A stretch of DNA of 64,000 nt. Source: Lewinella sp. IMCC34191 (GTDB lineage Bacteria; Bacteroidota; Bacteroidia; Chitinophagales; Saprospiraceae). Shown here one piece after another: positions 16,333-25,416 of this stretch; position 1 is the stretch's first letter; the number at the start of each line of letters is the position of its first letter. The notes beneath the pieces are model-generated. The model searched no databases and had not been told where the DNA came from. It saw only the letters and a program-made list of their open reading frames with translations. Both the position numbers and the translations under genes were made by a program. The stretch lies in NCBI RefSeq assembly GCF_003390935.1, contig NZ_QNQZ01000006.1, positions 1-64,000 on the forward strand, given 5' to 3'.

Positions 16333-18416
16333 CGGGAAGGTCTTTCTACCTGCGCTCCGCCGCCATTTGCTGTTTGCTTATGGCCGGGTACGCCCTGGGT
16401 GCACAGGAGGAAACGACCGAGCAACTGATCGAGGACGTGATCGCGCAGGATGCGGAAGACGGCGGCGAGTTCACCTTTAATGACGCTTTCTCCCTGCTCG
16501 AGGGTTACGAGCGACGGCCGCTGGACCTGAACGAGGCGACGGCCGAAGAGCTTAACGCGACATTCCTCCTGAGTCCGCTTCAGACCGACCGCTTACTGGC
16601 CTACCGCGAACTGATGGGTGGCTTTATAAGCATCTACGAACTGCAGGCGATACCCGGCCTGGATCTGGAAACGATCCGGCGGATGCTCCCCTTCGTGACG
16701 GTGGATAAGGGTTTGGACGACGTGACGGTTCCCTTCAAAACATTGCTGACCGAAGGCCGGCGGGAGCTGTTCCTGCGCGGCGGGCGGCGGCTGGAACGGG
16801 CCCGGGGCTATGATCCGGACAACCGCCGCTACCTGGGCAGCCCTGACCGGTTGTACCTAAAATTCCGGCAGCGTTACGGCAACCAGCTGAGTTTCGGTAT
16901 CGTAGCGGAAAAAGACCCCGGGGAAGTGTTCTTCGGGCGGGGTGACCTGCGCAGTGGCTTCGATTACTACGGCGTGCACTTTTTCGTGCGCAACCTCAAC
17001 CGCCGGGTACGTGCGCTGGCCCTGGGCGACTTTTCGGTGAGCTTCGGGCAGGGCCTGATTCTGTTCACCGGTTTCGGTTTCGGCAAAAGCAGTTACACCA
17101 CTACGGTGGCCCGCAGCTCCCCTACCCTGCAGCCGTATGCCAGCGTCAACGAATTCAGTTTCGTGCGCGGGGCGGGCATCACGCTGGACCTGGGCCGGCA
17201 CTGGGAAGCCACCGTATTTGGAGGGCGGCAGAACCGGACCGGTAACCTGGCGGCGGACTCCTTAAGCGTAAGTTCCCTGAACCTGAGCGGCTATCACCGA
17301 ACGGAAAACGAACTGGCCGACCGGCGGCTCGTGGGCCAGACTACCTACGGCGGCAACCTGCGCTATCGGCCCATACGCCGCCTGGAAATAGGCGTCAACT
17401 TCGTAGGTGAGCACTTGAATCTTCCCCTGCTGCCGCGCGAAAGCGCCTACAACCGCTATTACTTCCGGGGTACCGATCTGGGGAACGTCAGCGCTGACTA
17501 CCGCTACCGCATCCGCAATTTCTCGTTTTTCGGCGAGGTCGCGGGAGTAGCGTATTCCGGCGGTGAGGAAACGGACCGGCTAGCGGGTGGCCTGGCCATG
17601 CTGCACGGGCTGAACATCGGGCTGGACCCCAAGGCGGACCTGGTGGTGCTTTACCGTCGCTACGCCCCCGAATACCGCGCGCTCAACGCCCGACCCTTCG
17701 GAGAGACGGCCGGGGGGCGAAACGAAACCGGCCTCTACCTGGGCCTGGAACTTCGACCCGCGCTGCGGTGGCGAGCCAACGCTTACGTCGATGTATGGCG
17801 TCACCCCTGGCTGCGCTATAACATCGATGCGCCGAGCAGTGGGCGGGAATACCGTTTTAGACTTACCTACACTGTCAAGCGCAGATTGGATACCTACTTC
17901 GAGCTGCGCAGTGAAACCAAGGGCTACGGTGTCGACGGCGGAGCGGACCTGAAACTGGATCCCGTGATCGACCGGACGCGCTTCCAGGCCCGCCTGCACG
18001 CCGGTTATCGTATCACCCCGGCGCTGGAATGGCGCAGTCGGGTTGACGCCGGCTTCACTGACGACGCGCGCGACGGTCGCCGGAGCGGGTTCATGCTGTT
18101 TCAGGACCTGCATTACCGTCCGCTGGGACCTTTCAGTTTCTCCGGGCGTCTGGCCGTGTTCCGGACTCCGGGTTACGACGTGCGCTTCTACGAATACGAG
18201 AACGGGCTGACGTACAACGCACGGGTGCTACCCTACTATGGTGAGGGCTTGCGCAGTTTCCTGCTCCTCCGGTATAAGGGTATCCGCGACTTGACACTGG
18301 AGGCCCGCGTAGCCCGTACCCAGACTACCGATGGCAGCACCCTGGGTAGCGGGTTGGAGGCGACCGACAAGACCCACCGCACGGAGGTGGCGGGGCAGGT
18401 GATCTGGCGGTGGTGA
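16326..18416 (+). CDS. Exported helix-hairpin-helix protein with predicted beta-barrel
   Basis: A protein of 696 residues starting at the ATG at 16326, which overlaps the previous stop (ATGGTAA). The N-terminus SFYLRSAAICCLLMAGYALG is a signal peptide cut near GAQ. Residues ~55-125 contain two helix-hairpin-helix-type units of the ComEA kind (RRPLDLNEATAEELNATFLL and ISIYELQAIPGLDLETIRRML). The remainder (~150-696) alternates aromatic and charged residues in strand pattern (for example LYLKFRQRYGNQLSFGIVAEKD) and ends GQVIWRW, as in outer-membrane barrels. This ComEA-like plus barrel arrangement is common in Bacteroidota and its role is unknown. DNA contact by the HhH part at the cell surface is possible but unproven. 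Codons 7-13 coincide with a copy of the dispersed 23-bp motif on the opposite strand. Confidence 0.8.
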   Translation: MVTGRSFYLRSAAICCLLMAGYALGAQEETTEQLIEDVIAQDAEDGGEFTFNDAFSLLEGYERRPLDLNEATAEELNATFLLSPLQTDRLLAYRELMGGFISIYELQAIPGLDLETIRRMLPFVTVDKGLDDVTVPFKTLLTEGRRELFLRGGRRLERARGYDPDNRRYLGSPDRLYLKFRQRYGNQLSFGIVAEKDPGEVFFGRGDLRSGFDYYGVHFFVRNLNRRVRALALGDFSVSFGQGLILFTGFGFGKSSYTTTVARSSPTLQPYASVNEFSFVRGAGITLDLGRHWEATVFGGRQNRTGNLAADSLSVSSLNLSGYHRTENELADRRLVGQTTYGGNLRYRPIRRLEIGVNFVGEHLNLPLLPRESAYNRYYFRGTDLGNVSADYRYRIRNFSFFGEVAGVAYSGGEETDRLAGGLAMLHGLNIGLDPKADLVVLYRRYAPEYRALNARPFGETAGGRNETGLYLGLELRPALRWRANAYVDVWRHPWLRYNIDAPSSGREYRFRLTYTVKRRLDTYFELRSETKGYGVDGGADLKLDPVIDRTRFQARLHAGYRITPALEWRSRVDAGFTDDARDGRRSGFMLFQDLHYRPLGPFSFSGRLAVFRTPGYDVRFYEYENGLTYNARVLPYYGEGLRSFLLLRYKGIRDLTLEARVARTQTTDGSTLGSGLEATDKTHRTEVAGQVIWRW
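16344..16366 (-). repeat. Dispersed GCGGCGG-motif, copy B (exact)
   Basis: The minus strand carries GCGGCGGAGCGCAGGTAGAA exactly (16363-16344). With three more bases, ATG before GCGGCGG counting the shared G, it is identical over 23 bp to the copy at 40333-40355. Here it lies antisense in the signal-peptide codons of the HhH protein. Confidence 0.7.
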
Positions 18417-18423
18417 GTAAAGC

Positions 18424-21400
18424 TTACTTCACCAGTACCGTACGGGTAATCACCTCGTAGCGACCATCCACCCGCAAGTAGTACAGTCCTTTCGACAGGG
18501 TATTGAAGTCAAGATCGGTAGCCAGGTCCTCGCTGGTGGTGACGGCGATACTCCGCCCGAAGGAATCGTACACGGTGATGGGGATCGGGTAAGCGCAGCG
18601 TTTGAACTTGACGGCAAATGCCCCATGCGTGGGATTCGGGAACACGTCAAAGTCCATCTTCGTACAGATATCCGGCAGTTCGGTTACTTCCGCTTCCGCG
18701 GTCGCGGTACATCCCTCACTGTCCGTTACGGTGACGCTAAATAGGCCATTGGCCGTTACTTCGACGTCTTCGGCATCCATACTGCTGGCGATACCGGTTC
18801 CGGTCCATTCCTGTTGGTAGGGAGCGGTTCCTCCGCTGATCTCCAGGTCAACCAGCTGACTTCCCGCTTCGGACGTAACCGACTCGGCGGTCAGGACGAT
18901 CGGAGCCGGCTCGCTGAGCTTCACGGTGCCGCTGGCTTTACAGCCCGTGCTGTCCATTACCCAGGCATCGTACTGGCCCGCGGCTAGTCCGGTGGCGATG
19001 GCGCTGTCGTTAAAGCCGCCCGTTCCGTCGTTGTTCCAACCGTAGGCGTAAGGGGCTTTGCCACCGATTGCGCTAACGATCACTTCCCCGTTTGTTCCGT
19101 CGTGGCAGGAGGGGGCGAGAATATCCTCTACAACGAGGCGCAAATCCGTCCGCACCTGTACGTTGAAGCTGCAGCTAAGCTCGCGGCCCTCGTCATCCGC
19201 ATAGGTGTAGATGACGCGGGTACGGCCTACCGGAAAGGTATCCCCACTGGTATAGTTAGAGGTGACGGTACCGGCCGAACAACTGAAGGTCGGCGCATTC
19301 CAAGTAACGACGGCCCGGCAATCGTCCGTATTGGTCATGAGTTCCAGGTCATCGGGGAGATTGGCGTAGGTGACCGGTTTCGCCTCTACGCTGACCGTCG
19401 CGCTTACCTCGCAACCAACCGCATCGCGGACGGTGACGGTGGTTTCGCCGGTGGGCAGATCGGTAGCGATTGCGGCATCGTCAAAATCGCCGGATCCGTC
19501 GGTTCCCCAGTCATAGCTGTAGGGGAGCTGTCCGCCACTAATATCCAGGCGTGCCTCTCCGTCGCTGGCCGAGGCACAGGTAGCGTCGATCGTTTCCTGA
19601 TCAGTAACGGCCAGATTGTTAGTGACCGTGACGATAAAGGAAGCCACGAAGCTTTCCTTAGATCCGTCGTTAGCCATATAACTGACTACCGTCGTTCCAA
19701 CCGGAAAGCTGTCCCCACTCTTATGCGTGGAGGTCAGCGTAGAGCGACAGTTGGTAAAAGGCTCCGGCCAGGTGACCACCGCGGTACAGCCTTCGTGATC
19801 GGCACGGGCGGTTATATCTTTCGGCATTCCGTGGATGGCCGTGGGGGCATCTTCTACCGTTACGGTTGCCGTACAGCTGGCGGAATTTCCGTCCGTATCC
19901 GTGACGGTCAGCTCCACCTCGACCGGGCCGATATCGGTACAGTTGAAGTCGGTCTGGGAAGCCGTGAAGGTGAGTTGGGTCTCTCCGCAGGCGTCGAAGC
20001 AACCGCCGTCGAGGGTATCGGGCTTGATGCTTGCCTGACCGTAGGCATCCAGGTATACGGTGATGTTCCGACATACCGGAGTCGGGGGCAGATTCTTGCC
20101 TCCACCGTCGGCAATGATCCAGCCGTGCTCGGTGACCAGTTGGGCACGCGCCCCGGCACCGGCGCAGTATTGGGTACGGCCCACATCCAGGCGAACGTTG
20201 GGCTGGAGGTCCAGCTGGCTCCATGCCAACAGCAATTCATCGTACTTCTCATTGCTGAGCTTACCCTTCGCGATGAAGTCGGTCATGTCGGTCACGCTGC
20301 TTACGTTCCAGCTGCTCAGGTCCTGATCGAACTTCGACCCCCAGAACAGTCCGCTCATCTGGGTAACGGAAGAGACGTCCCAGGCGCTCAGATCCCGGTC
20401 GAACTGCGTGGTCCAGGCGAAGGTTCCGTTCATCTTGGTGACTTGGCTGACATCCCAGCCCGAGAGGTCCTGATCGAATGCCTTGGCGCTGTAGAACATG
20501 CCGGATATATCGGTCAGCTTGCCGGTATTCCAGTCACCGATCTTCTGGTTGAATGCCAGGGTATAGCGGAACATATCGTTCATCGTATTCACTTGCCCGG
20601 TGTTCCAACGGTAAATCTTTCCGTTGAAGGCTTTGGCGCTGTAGAACATGCGCTCCATCGTGACTACCGCGGATACGTCCCATTCATTCAGGTCCTGATC
20701 GAAAACGCTGGCGTCTTCAAACATCCGCGACATGTCCGTCACGGACGATACCTTCCACTTGTTCAGGGATTTGTTGAACTGGCGAGCGGAGCGGAACATC
20801 GCGGACATGGTGGTCACCTTCTCGGTGTTCCAGTAGTTGATATCGCCGTTGAAGGTGCTGGCGAAGGCGAACATCTGCTCCATGGAACGGCCGTTGCCGG
20901 TATCCCAGGCTTTCAGATCCTGGTCGAAACTGTGAGCCTCCGAAAACATGCCGGAGAAATTCTCGACGTGGCTCACGTCCCACTTATCTAGCGATTGGTT
21001 GAAGGACGTTGCCCCGGAAAACATGCCCGACATATCGGTAATGGTACCCGTCTCCCAATGATTGATGGATGTATTGAGTTTCTGGCAATCCTGGAACATA
21101 TGCCGCGTGGAGGTCACGCGCGAAAGGTCCGGGCGATCTAACGCCAGCAGGAACATATTGCTACAACCAGCAAAGGCGCTTTCCATGCTGCGCCATTTTA
21201 TATCTCCCCAGAAGAGGATTTTGATCAGTTTTTTCGCATCGCCGCCGCCATCAAACTTAATTTGGGGGAAGGTTCCGCGGATGCGGACGGTCTTGATACC
21301 CGGCAGGGTGTAGTCGTGGGTGATGCTGCCGGTGACATCAAGGTCGTCGTATATACCGTCGTTGTTCCAGTCCACATCGTAGGCGTAGCCAGCGCCGGAA

Positions 21401-21570
21401 GTAGGAATGGTGATCGAGGTGTTGCTGGAGGTACCGGGGTTATTGGTCTTCCAAACCGTGATAAAGGGAAGGTCGTTGCCGGTCACCGGAGCGGCGACCG
21501 CGAAGAGAACGAGCAGAGCCATCGTTTGTAGAGCTCGGACTCGCCAGAGTCTTGAGAATAAGGTTTGCAT
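18424..21570 (-). CDS. Large surface protein: DUF285 repeats, HYR and SprB-like domains, T9SS sorting tail
   Basis: A protein of 1048 residues from the ATG at 21570 (an upstream ATG at 21603 only adds polar residues ahead of the signal peptide). The signal peptide is RALQTMALLVLFAVAAPVTG. Residues ~110-440 hold about a dozen ~24-residue BspA/DUF285 units of the pattern W.v..vt.Ms.MF..a..FnqdL (for example KWDVSHVENFSGMFSEAHSF). Two HYR-like modules (PKDITARADHEGCTAVVTWP; LPDDLELMTNTDDCRAVVTW) alternate with two SprB-like repeats (ATCASASDGEARLDISGGQL; PSCHDGTNGEVIVSAIGGKA). The last ~75 residues (DFDVFPNPTHGAFAVKF onward, ending RYEVITRTVLVK) are a type A T9SS sorting domain. It is probably exported by the T9SS as an adhesin or gliding-type surface protein. 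The ligand is unknown. Confidence 0.9.
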   Translation of the reverse strand: MQTLFSRLWRVRALQTMALLVLFAVAAPVTGNDLPFITVWKTNNPGTSSNTSITIPTSGAGYAYDVDWNNDGIYDDLDVTGSITHDYTLPGIKTVRIRGTFPQIKFDGGGDAKKLIKILFWGDIKWRSMESAFAGCSNMFLLALDRPDLSRVTSTRHMFQDCQKLNTSINHWETGTITDMSGMFSGATSFNQSLDKWDVSHVENFSGMFSEAHSFDQDLKAWDTGNGRSMEQMFAFASTFNGDINYWNTEKVTTMSAMFRSARQFNKSLNKWKVSSVTDMSRMFEDASVFDQDLNEWDVSAVVTMERMFYSAKAFNGKIYRWNTGQVNTMNDMFRYTLAFNQKIGDWNTGKLTDISGMFYSAKAFDQDLSGWDVSQVTKMNGTFAWTTQFDRDLSAWDVSSVTQMSGLFWGSKFDQDLSSWNVSSVTDMTDFIAKGKLSNEKYDELLLAWSQLDLQPNVRLDVGRTQYCAGAGARAQLVTEHGWIIADGGGKNLPPTPVCRNITVYLDAYGQASIKPDTLDGGCFDACGETQLTFTASQTDFNCTDIGPVEVELTVTDTDGNSASCTATVTVEDAPTAIHGMPKDITARADHEGCTAVVTWPEPFTNCRSTLTSTHKSGDSFPVGTTVVSYMANDGSKESFVASFIVTVTNNLAVTDQETIDATCASASDGEARLDISGGQLPYSYDWGTDGSGDFDDAAIATDLPTGETTVTVRDAVGCEVSATVSVEAKPVTYANLPDDLELMTNTDDCRAVVTWNAPTFSCSAGTVTSNYTSGDTFPVGRTRVIYTYADDEGRELSCSFNVQVRTDLRLVVEDILAPSCHDGTNGEVIVSAIGGKAPYAYGWNNDGTGGFNDSAIATGLAAGQYDAWVMDSTGCKASGTVKLSEPAPIVLTAESVTSEAGSQLVDLEISGGTAPYQQEWTGTGIASSMDAEDVEVTANGLFSVTVTDSEGCTATAEAEVTELPDICTKMDFDVFPNPTHGAFAVKFKRCAYPIPITVYDSFGRSIAVTTSEDLATDLDFNTLSKGLYYLRVDGRYEVITRTVLVK

Positions 21571-21643
21571 ATAAAGCGAATTGTGTAGGCCATTTTCCCT
21601 CAAAAGCGAAAAATGGTAGTGTCAAAAAGTGGCACGTATAGGC

Positions 21644-21666
21644 ATGCGCTTGAATAATCAGCGCAT
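21644..21666. other. Imperfect hairpin upstream of the DUF285 gene
   Basis: ATGCGC, an unpaired T, TGA, loop ATAA, TCA, GCGCAT form a nine-pair stem with one bulge, followed by TTTT on the plus strand. It lies in the AT-rich 171-bp gap between the lipid-kinase stop and the DUF285 gene start, both minus-strand. It could be an operator, an mRNA leader hairpin or chance. Confidence 0.3.
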
Positions 21667-21741
21667 TTTAGGTTTGTCCACCAACATTTAAACCGTCTTG
21701 CTCGTATGCGTATTTCGACTTAACTATGGATTTAACAACAT

Positions 21742-22668
21742 TTATGTCGTAACACCATAAATATTTTCGACAATCCGACCGCAGTGGACCCGCAGAGAGG
21801 CTTTCAGCAAATCGGCCCGCACCGGTCCCAAACCCAGATATTCTCCGTCAGCCTCCACTCCGGTAACTCCCTCTACGTTTAGTGATTCGGCGTGAGTGGC
21901 GGTTACCCCCTTTACCCTGCCGATGGTGTCGGTGAAGAATCGCCAGCTATGGCGGGCGATTCGGTGGAGCGGAAGCGCCCGCGCGTACGTTAGCGCAAGC
22001 GTATCGTGGGTCGGATGTGCCTGGGGGACTAACTGCATTCCGCCTCCGTTGTACCTGCCGATGCCCATATTGATGGTGTGGAAGCGACCGGTGACTCGTG
22101 AATCATCGTACGTCAGGATCAATTCCGGCGGTTGGTAGCCAGGCAAGTGGACGGCCGTCAGCAACGGATACATTAACCGATGCTTCCACTTTTGTTCCCG
22201 TGCCCGGCGCACGACCTCCGCATCGTAACCCATGCCGGCCACGTTAATAAAATAGCGGATGCGACCAGAATCGAACCGAAGCCGTCCGATCCGGTGATCG
22301 ACGGTCAGTCCTTCCTCCATCGTCGAAAGCCAGCGCACCAGGTGCCGGGGAACGGCCAGCGTGCGGCACCAGTCGTTACCGGTGCCAAGTGGCAACGGAG
22401 CGTAGGTGCACCGATCCAGGGCATCGAGTTCGACAAGTCCGTTGATCAGGTCGTGGTGGGTGCCGTCTCCCCCTACCCCGACGATGGTTTTGACGCCTTC
22501 ATCCAGACACCGTTGCAAAAGCATTCCTACCTCGAGGCGGCTATCGGGCACGGTAGATTGCAGGTCGGGAAAGTGGCGACGAAGCACCGGCTCGGCGGCC
22601 GTCCACCAGCGGGCGGCACGCCCGCCGGCGGCCGTCGGGTTCACGATAAAGTACGGGCGGATAAACAT
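21742..22668 (-). CDS. Diacylglycerol kinase-family lipid kinase
   Basis: A protein of 308 residues from the ATG at 22668, beginning MFIRPYFIVNPTAAGGRAAR, the expected start of the DAGK catalytic domain; a longer frame to 22803 adds 45 residues unlike the family. The nucleotide-binding glycine loop VGVGGDGTHHDLINGL (~60-75) and the PLGTGNDWCRTL motif (~90-101) are intact. The C-terminal half is the beta-sandwich lipid domain (VEGVTGVEADGEYLGLGPV). The enzyme phosphorylates diacylglycerol or a related lipid at the inner membrane face. YegS/DgkB-like members are the nearest recognised group. It is transcribed divergently from the ABC exporter genes, 137 bp apart. Confidence 0.9.
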   Translation of the reverse strand: MFIRPYFIVNPTAAGGRAARWWTAAEPVLRRHFPDLQSTVPDSRLEVGMLLQRCLDEGVKTIVGVGGDGTHHDLINGLVELDALDRCTYAPLPLGTGNDWCRTLAVPRHLVRWLSTMEEGLTVDHRIGRLRFDSGRIRYFINVAGMGYDAEVVRRAREQKWKHRLMYPLLTAVHLPGYQPPELILTYDDSRVTGRFHTINMGIGRYNGGGMQLVPQAHPTHDTLALTYARALPLHRIARHSWRFFTDTIGRVKGVTATHAESLNVEGVTGVEADGEYLGLGPVRADLLKASLRVHCGRIVENIYGVTT

Positions 22669-22805
22669 CCTGTAATGATACGCACGGTACACACCATCGC
22701 GTTCGGTGACGGACGCTTTATCTAGTATCCCCGACCATTCGTCCATCGGATTAGCGATTTCCGTGAGCAAATGGCCATCTTGCAAAAGAATTACAACACT
22801 CACCC

Positions 22806-23750
22806 ATGATTCGCACCAACGCCCCGGTAATTGAAGTACAGGATGTTACTAAGTCTTACGGTGAAAAAGTAGCGGTAGACAGCGTGTCCTTTGCCATGCC
22901 CCCGGATGCTATCCTCGGATTACTGGGACCGAACGGAGCGGGCAAAACCAGTCTGATCCGGATGATCACGACGATCACCGCTCCCGATAGCGGGAGTATC
23001 TTCTTCCAGGGTCAGCCCCTGAACGGCTATCATCCCACCCAGATCGGATACTTACCGGAAGAGCGCGGCTTATACAAACAGATGTACGTCGGTGAACAGC
23101 TGCTGTATCTGGCACAGCTGAAGGGTATGAACGCCCGCGCCGCCGAAAGCCGGGCCCGGGATTGGCTGGGAAAATTTGACCTCCAGGACCACTGGAAGAA
23201 GAAGGTAGAAGAGCTGAGCAAAGGCATGCAGCAGCAGGTCCAGTTCATCGCCACCGTACTGCACGAACCTAAGCTTCTCATCCTCGACGAACCCTTCAGC
23301 GGCCTCGACCCGGTCAATGCCAACCGGATGCGGGCGGAAATCCTGCGCATGCACGCCAACGGTACGGCCGTGATCTTCAGCACCCACCGTATGGAGCAGG
23401 TGGAGGAACTCTGTGAGTACATCGTCCTGATCGACCGGGGCAGGAATATCCTGCAGGGAAAGGTGCACGACATCCGTCGCCAGTTTAACGAGCACCGTTA
23501 CCGCCTGACGTACACCGGGGAACTTCCCGCCGCCCTCGGCGAGCGCTACCAGCTACTCAATCAGACCTTTTCCGGGGTAGACATCCAACTGGGCCCCGAC
23601 GTCAGCAGCAACGAGTTGCTCCGTGACCTGCTGCGGATGGATGTCCAGATTCAGGGTTTCCAGGAACTCCTTCCCAGCCTGAACGAAATTTTCATCAAAC
23701 GGGTCAGCAAGGTTTCCTCCACCGGGCAACCGGCCACCATCTCCCGTTAA
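22806..23750 (+). CDS. ABC transporter ATP-binding protein (NatA-like)
   Basis: A protein of 314 residues with one ATPase domain: Walker A GLLGPNGAGKTSLIRM (~38-53), Q-loop region near GYLPEERGLY, signature LSKGMQQQVQF, Walker B LLILDEPFSGLDPVN and the switch His in FSTHRMEQ. The C-terminal ~80 residues (RRQFNEHRYRLTYTG onward) resemble the DUF4162 regulatory extension found on NatA-type ATPases. It is encoded 11 bp before the permease gene and must energise it. NatAB in Bacillus exports Na+, but most Bacteroidota homologues have unknown substrates, so only the export-type ABC call is secure. Confidence 0.95.
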   Translation: MIRTNAPVIEVQDVTKSYGEKVAVDSVSFAMPPDAILGLLGPNGAGKTSLIRMITTITAPDSGSIFFQGQPLNGYHPTQIGYLPEERGLYKQMYVGEQLLYLAQLKGMNARAAESRARDWLGKFDLQDHWKKKVEELSKGMQQQVQFIATVLHEPKLLILDEPFSGLDPVNANRMRAEILRMHANGTAVIFSTHRMEQVEELCEYIVLIDRGRNILQGKVHDIRRQFNEHRYRLTYTGELPAALGERYQLLNQTFSGVDIQLGPDVSSNELLRDLLRMDVQIQGFQELLPSLNEIFIKRVSKVSSTGQPATISR

Positions 23751-23761
23751 TTACCTTACCC

Positions 23762-25084
23762 ATGAATAATCTTTGGCTCGTCATTCGCCGGGAATACATC
23801 ACGCGTATCCGCCGGCGCTCCTTTATCCTGGCCACACTGCTGACCCCCATTGGCCTGGCCCTCTTCGTCGTCATTGCTAACGCCGTTTTTAGCTACGGTA
23901 ACGATGACGTACAGCGCATTGCCGTGATCGACGACGGCGACCTGTTCGCAGGCGCCCTGCCCGACGAGAATGGACTGTACTTCCACTTCGTCGATCAGCC
24001 CCTGGACAGTCTACGAAATGATGCCGGTGAAGACCGGGATTACGCCGGCATACTGGTGGTACCCAAAGTCAAGAATCCCCGCAGCCGAAACTTTCGCGTT
24101 CAACTCTTCAGTGACGAAACCCTGAGCATCGATGCCCAAAGCCGTATCCGCAATCGGATCGAGGACGCCGTCCGGGAATATAAAATCGAGGCCCTCGATA
24201 TCGACGAAAGAACGCTGGCCAGCCTGGAAACCGATGTGTCCCTTAGCGTCCGCAGCCTGACCACCACCGAAGAAGGCGAATCGGACGACCGCAGTATGGC
24301 GTCCATGCTGGGTGCCGGCATCGGTACCGTCATGGGTTTCCTGATGTATATCTCGGTATTCGTGTACGGCATGATGGTGATGCGCTCGGTCATGGAGGAA
24401 AAAACGAACCGGATCGTGGAGGTCGTCATCAGCTCCGTGCGTCCATTTACCCTGCTGTTGGGCAAAATCATCGGCGTAGGGGCGCTGGGGCTTACCCAGG
24501 TACTGACCTGGATGATCATGATTCCCGGGATGCTCTTTCTGGTGGGCCTGTTCTTCGGTCTCGATGCCGAGCCCTCCCAGATGCCCAACTCCCCCGATAT
24601 GGACCCGGCGGAGATGCAGAGCATGATCGAGCGCACCATCGACGGCCTCAACGACCTGAACTGGTGGATCATCATCCCCTGTTTTATTCTGTATTTCCTG
24701 GGTGGCTATTTCATGTACGCCGCGCTCTTTGCCGCCGTTGGCAGCGCTATGGGCGACGATATGGGAGAAAGCCAGACGCTGACCATCCCCATCACCATTC
24801 CGGTTATCCTGGCCTTTTACATCATGATGGCGGCCATCCAGAATCCTAACTCCAGTCTGGCGGTGTGGTCCTCGCTATTTCCGCTTTTCGCACCGATCGT
24901 CATGCCGGCACGCCTGGCCTTCGATCCGCCGCTCTGGCAGGTCTTGGTGAGCCTGGTGCTGGTATTTCTGTTCGCCGGCCTGATGGTCTGGATGGCCTCG
25001 CGCATCTACCGCATCGGCATCCTGAACTACGGCAAGAAGTCCACCTTGAAGGATATGGGCAAGTGGATTACCGCGAAGTATTAG
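23762..25084 (+). CDS. ABC-2 type transporter permease (NatB-like)
   Basis: A protein of 440 residues, partner of the ATPase 11 bp upstream. One membrane helix near the N-terminus (FILATLLTPIGLALFVVIAN) is followed by a large extracytoplasmic domain of ~150 residues (IAVIDDGDLFAGALPDENGL onward). About five further helices follow at ~185-430, including GTVMGFLMYISVFVYGMMVM, LTQVLTWMIMIPGMLFLVGL and FFLGGYF-like segments. The cytoplasmic loop with MEEKTNRIVEVVISSVRPF is the conserved ABC-2 segment that couples to the ATPase. The stop overlaps by four bases the convergent small gene at 25081-25347. Substrate unknown. Confidence 0.92.
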   Translation: MNNLWLVIRREYITRIRRRSFILATLLTPIGLALFVVIANAVFSYGNDDVQRIAVIDDGDLFAGALPDENGLYFHFVDQPLDSLRNDAGEDRDYAGILVVPKVKNPRSRNFRVQLFSDETLSIDAQSRIRNRIEDAVREYKIEALDIDERTLASLETDVSLSVRSLTTTEEGESDDRSMASMLGAGIGTVMGFLMYISVFVYGMMVMRSVMEEKTNRIVEVVISSVRPFTLLLGKIIGVGALGLTQVLTWMIMIPGMLFLVGLFFGLDAEPSQMPNSPDMDPAEMQSMIERTIDGLNDLNWWIIIPCFILYFLGGYFMYAALFAAVGSAMGDDMGESQTLTIPITIPVILAFYIMMAAIQNPNSSLAVWSSLFPLFAPIVMPARLAFDPPLWQVLVSLVLVFLFAGLMVWMASRIYRIGILNYGKKSTLKDMGKWITAKY

Positions 25085-25347
25085 ACCACCACCTCCCGCC
25101 CTGGCTCGATGCCGACGTTCAAAATCTTGATAACGAAGGAGCAGGAGTTTTTCCCTTCCATCGTGGGCCGCATGGCCTCGGACAGTGCCGTCATCACGTC
25201 ATCGTATTCACCGGTGACCTGGGTGCTCAGTCCGTTGGTGGCTACGGTCAGGCCCGCCTGCTCGCGCAGCCGCTGGATGAAGGCGATAATGGGCTCTTTG
25301 TAATCGGAGGTCAGCGGATAAAGCGAAAGCTCGGCGGATATTTTCAT
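25081..25347 (-). CDS. Thiamine-binding/YkoF-like (MTH1187-type) small protein
   Basis: A protein of 88 residues, MKISAELSLYPLTSDYKEPI, then FIQRLREQAGLTVATNGLST, then VTGEYDDVMTALSEAMRPTM, ending with a beta strand SFVIKILNVG. This is a ferredoxin-like beta-alpha-beta fold with the length and the 'V..G.y d.v...l' step of the DUF77/MTH1187 family, some members of which bind thiamine or its pyrimidine moiety. It is cytosolic and has no catalytic residues. It follows the MbnP-like gene at 69 bp on the same strand. The stop overlaps the ABC permease stop tail-to-tail. A thiamine link is supported only by family knowledge. Confidence 0.7.
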   Translation of the reverse strand: MKISAELSLYPLTSDYKEPIIAFIQRLREQAGLTVATNGLSTQVTGEYDDVMTALSEAMRPTMEGKNSCSFVIKILNVGIEPGREVVV

Positions 25348-25389
25348 AGTGTCATGGGTATTGCAGGGAATGCGGATCGGTGAACGGGT

Positions 25390-25409
25390 TTCTACCTGCG
25401 CTCCGCCGC
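25390..25409 (-). repeat. Dispersed GCGGCGG-motif, copy C (exact, intergenic)
   Basis: The minus strand reads GCGGCGGAGCGCAGGTAGAA, identical to copies B and D. It starts seven bases after the MbnP-like TAA, is preceded by TTTTT, and lies in sense orientation to that gene. Being non-coding, it shows that the motif is not just a codon-usage effect. Confidence 0.7.
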
Positions 25410-25416
25410 AAAAATC

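Noticed and set aside
19102-20991. A 629-codon open frame on the plus strand inside the DUF285 gene.
   Set aside because: It is the mirror of the repetitive, stop-poor coding strand. The protein has no recognisable domains, and the minus-strand gene has clear signal peptide, repeats and sorting tail.
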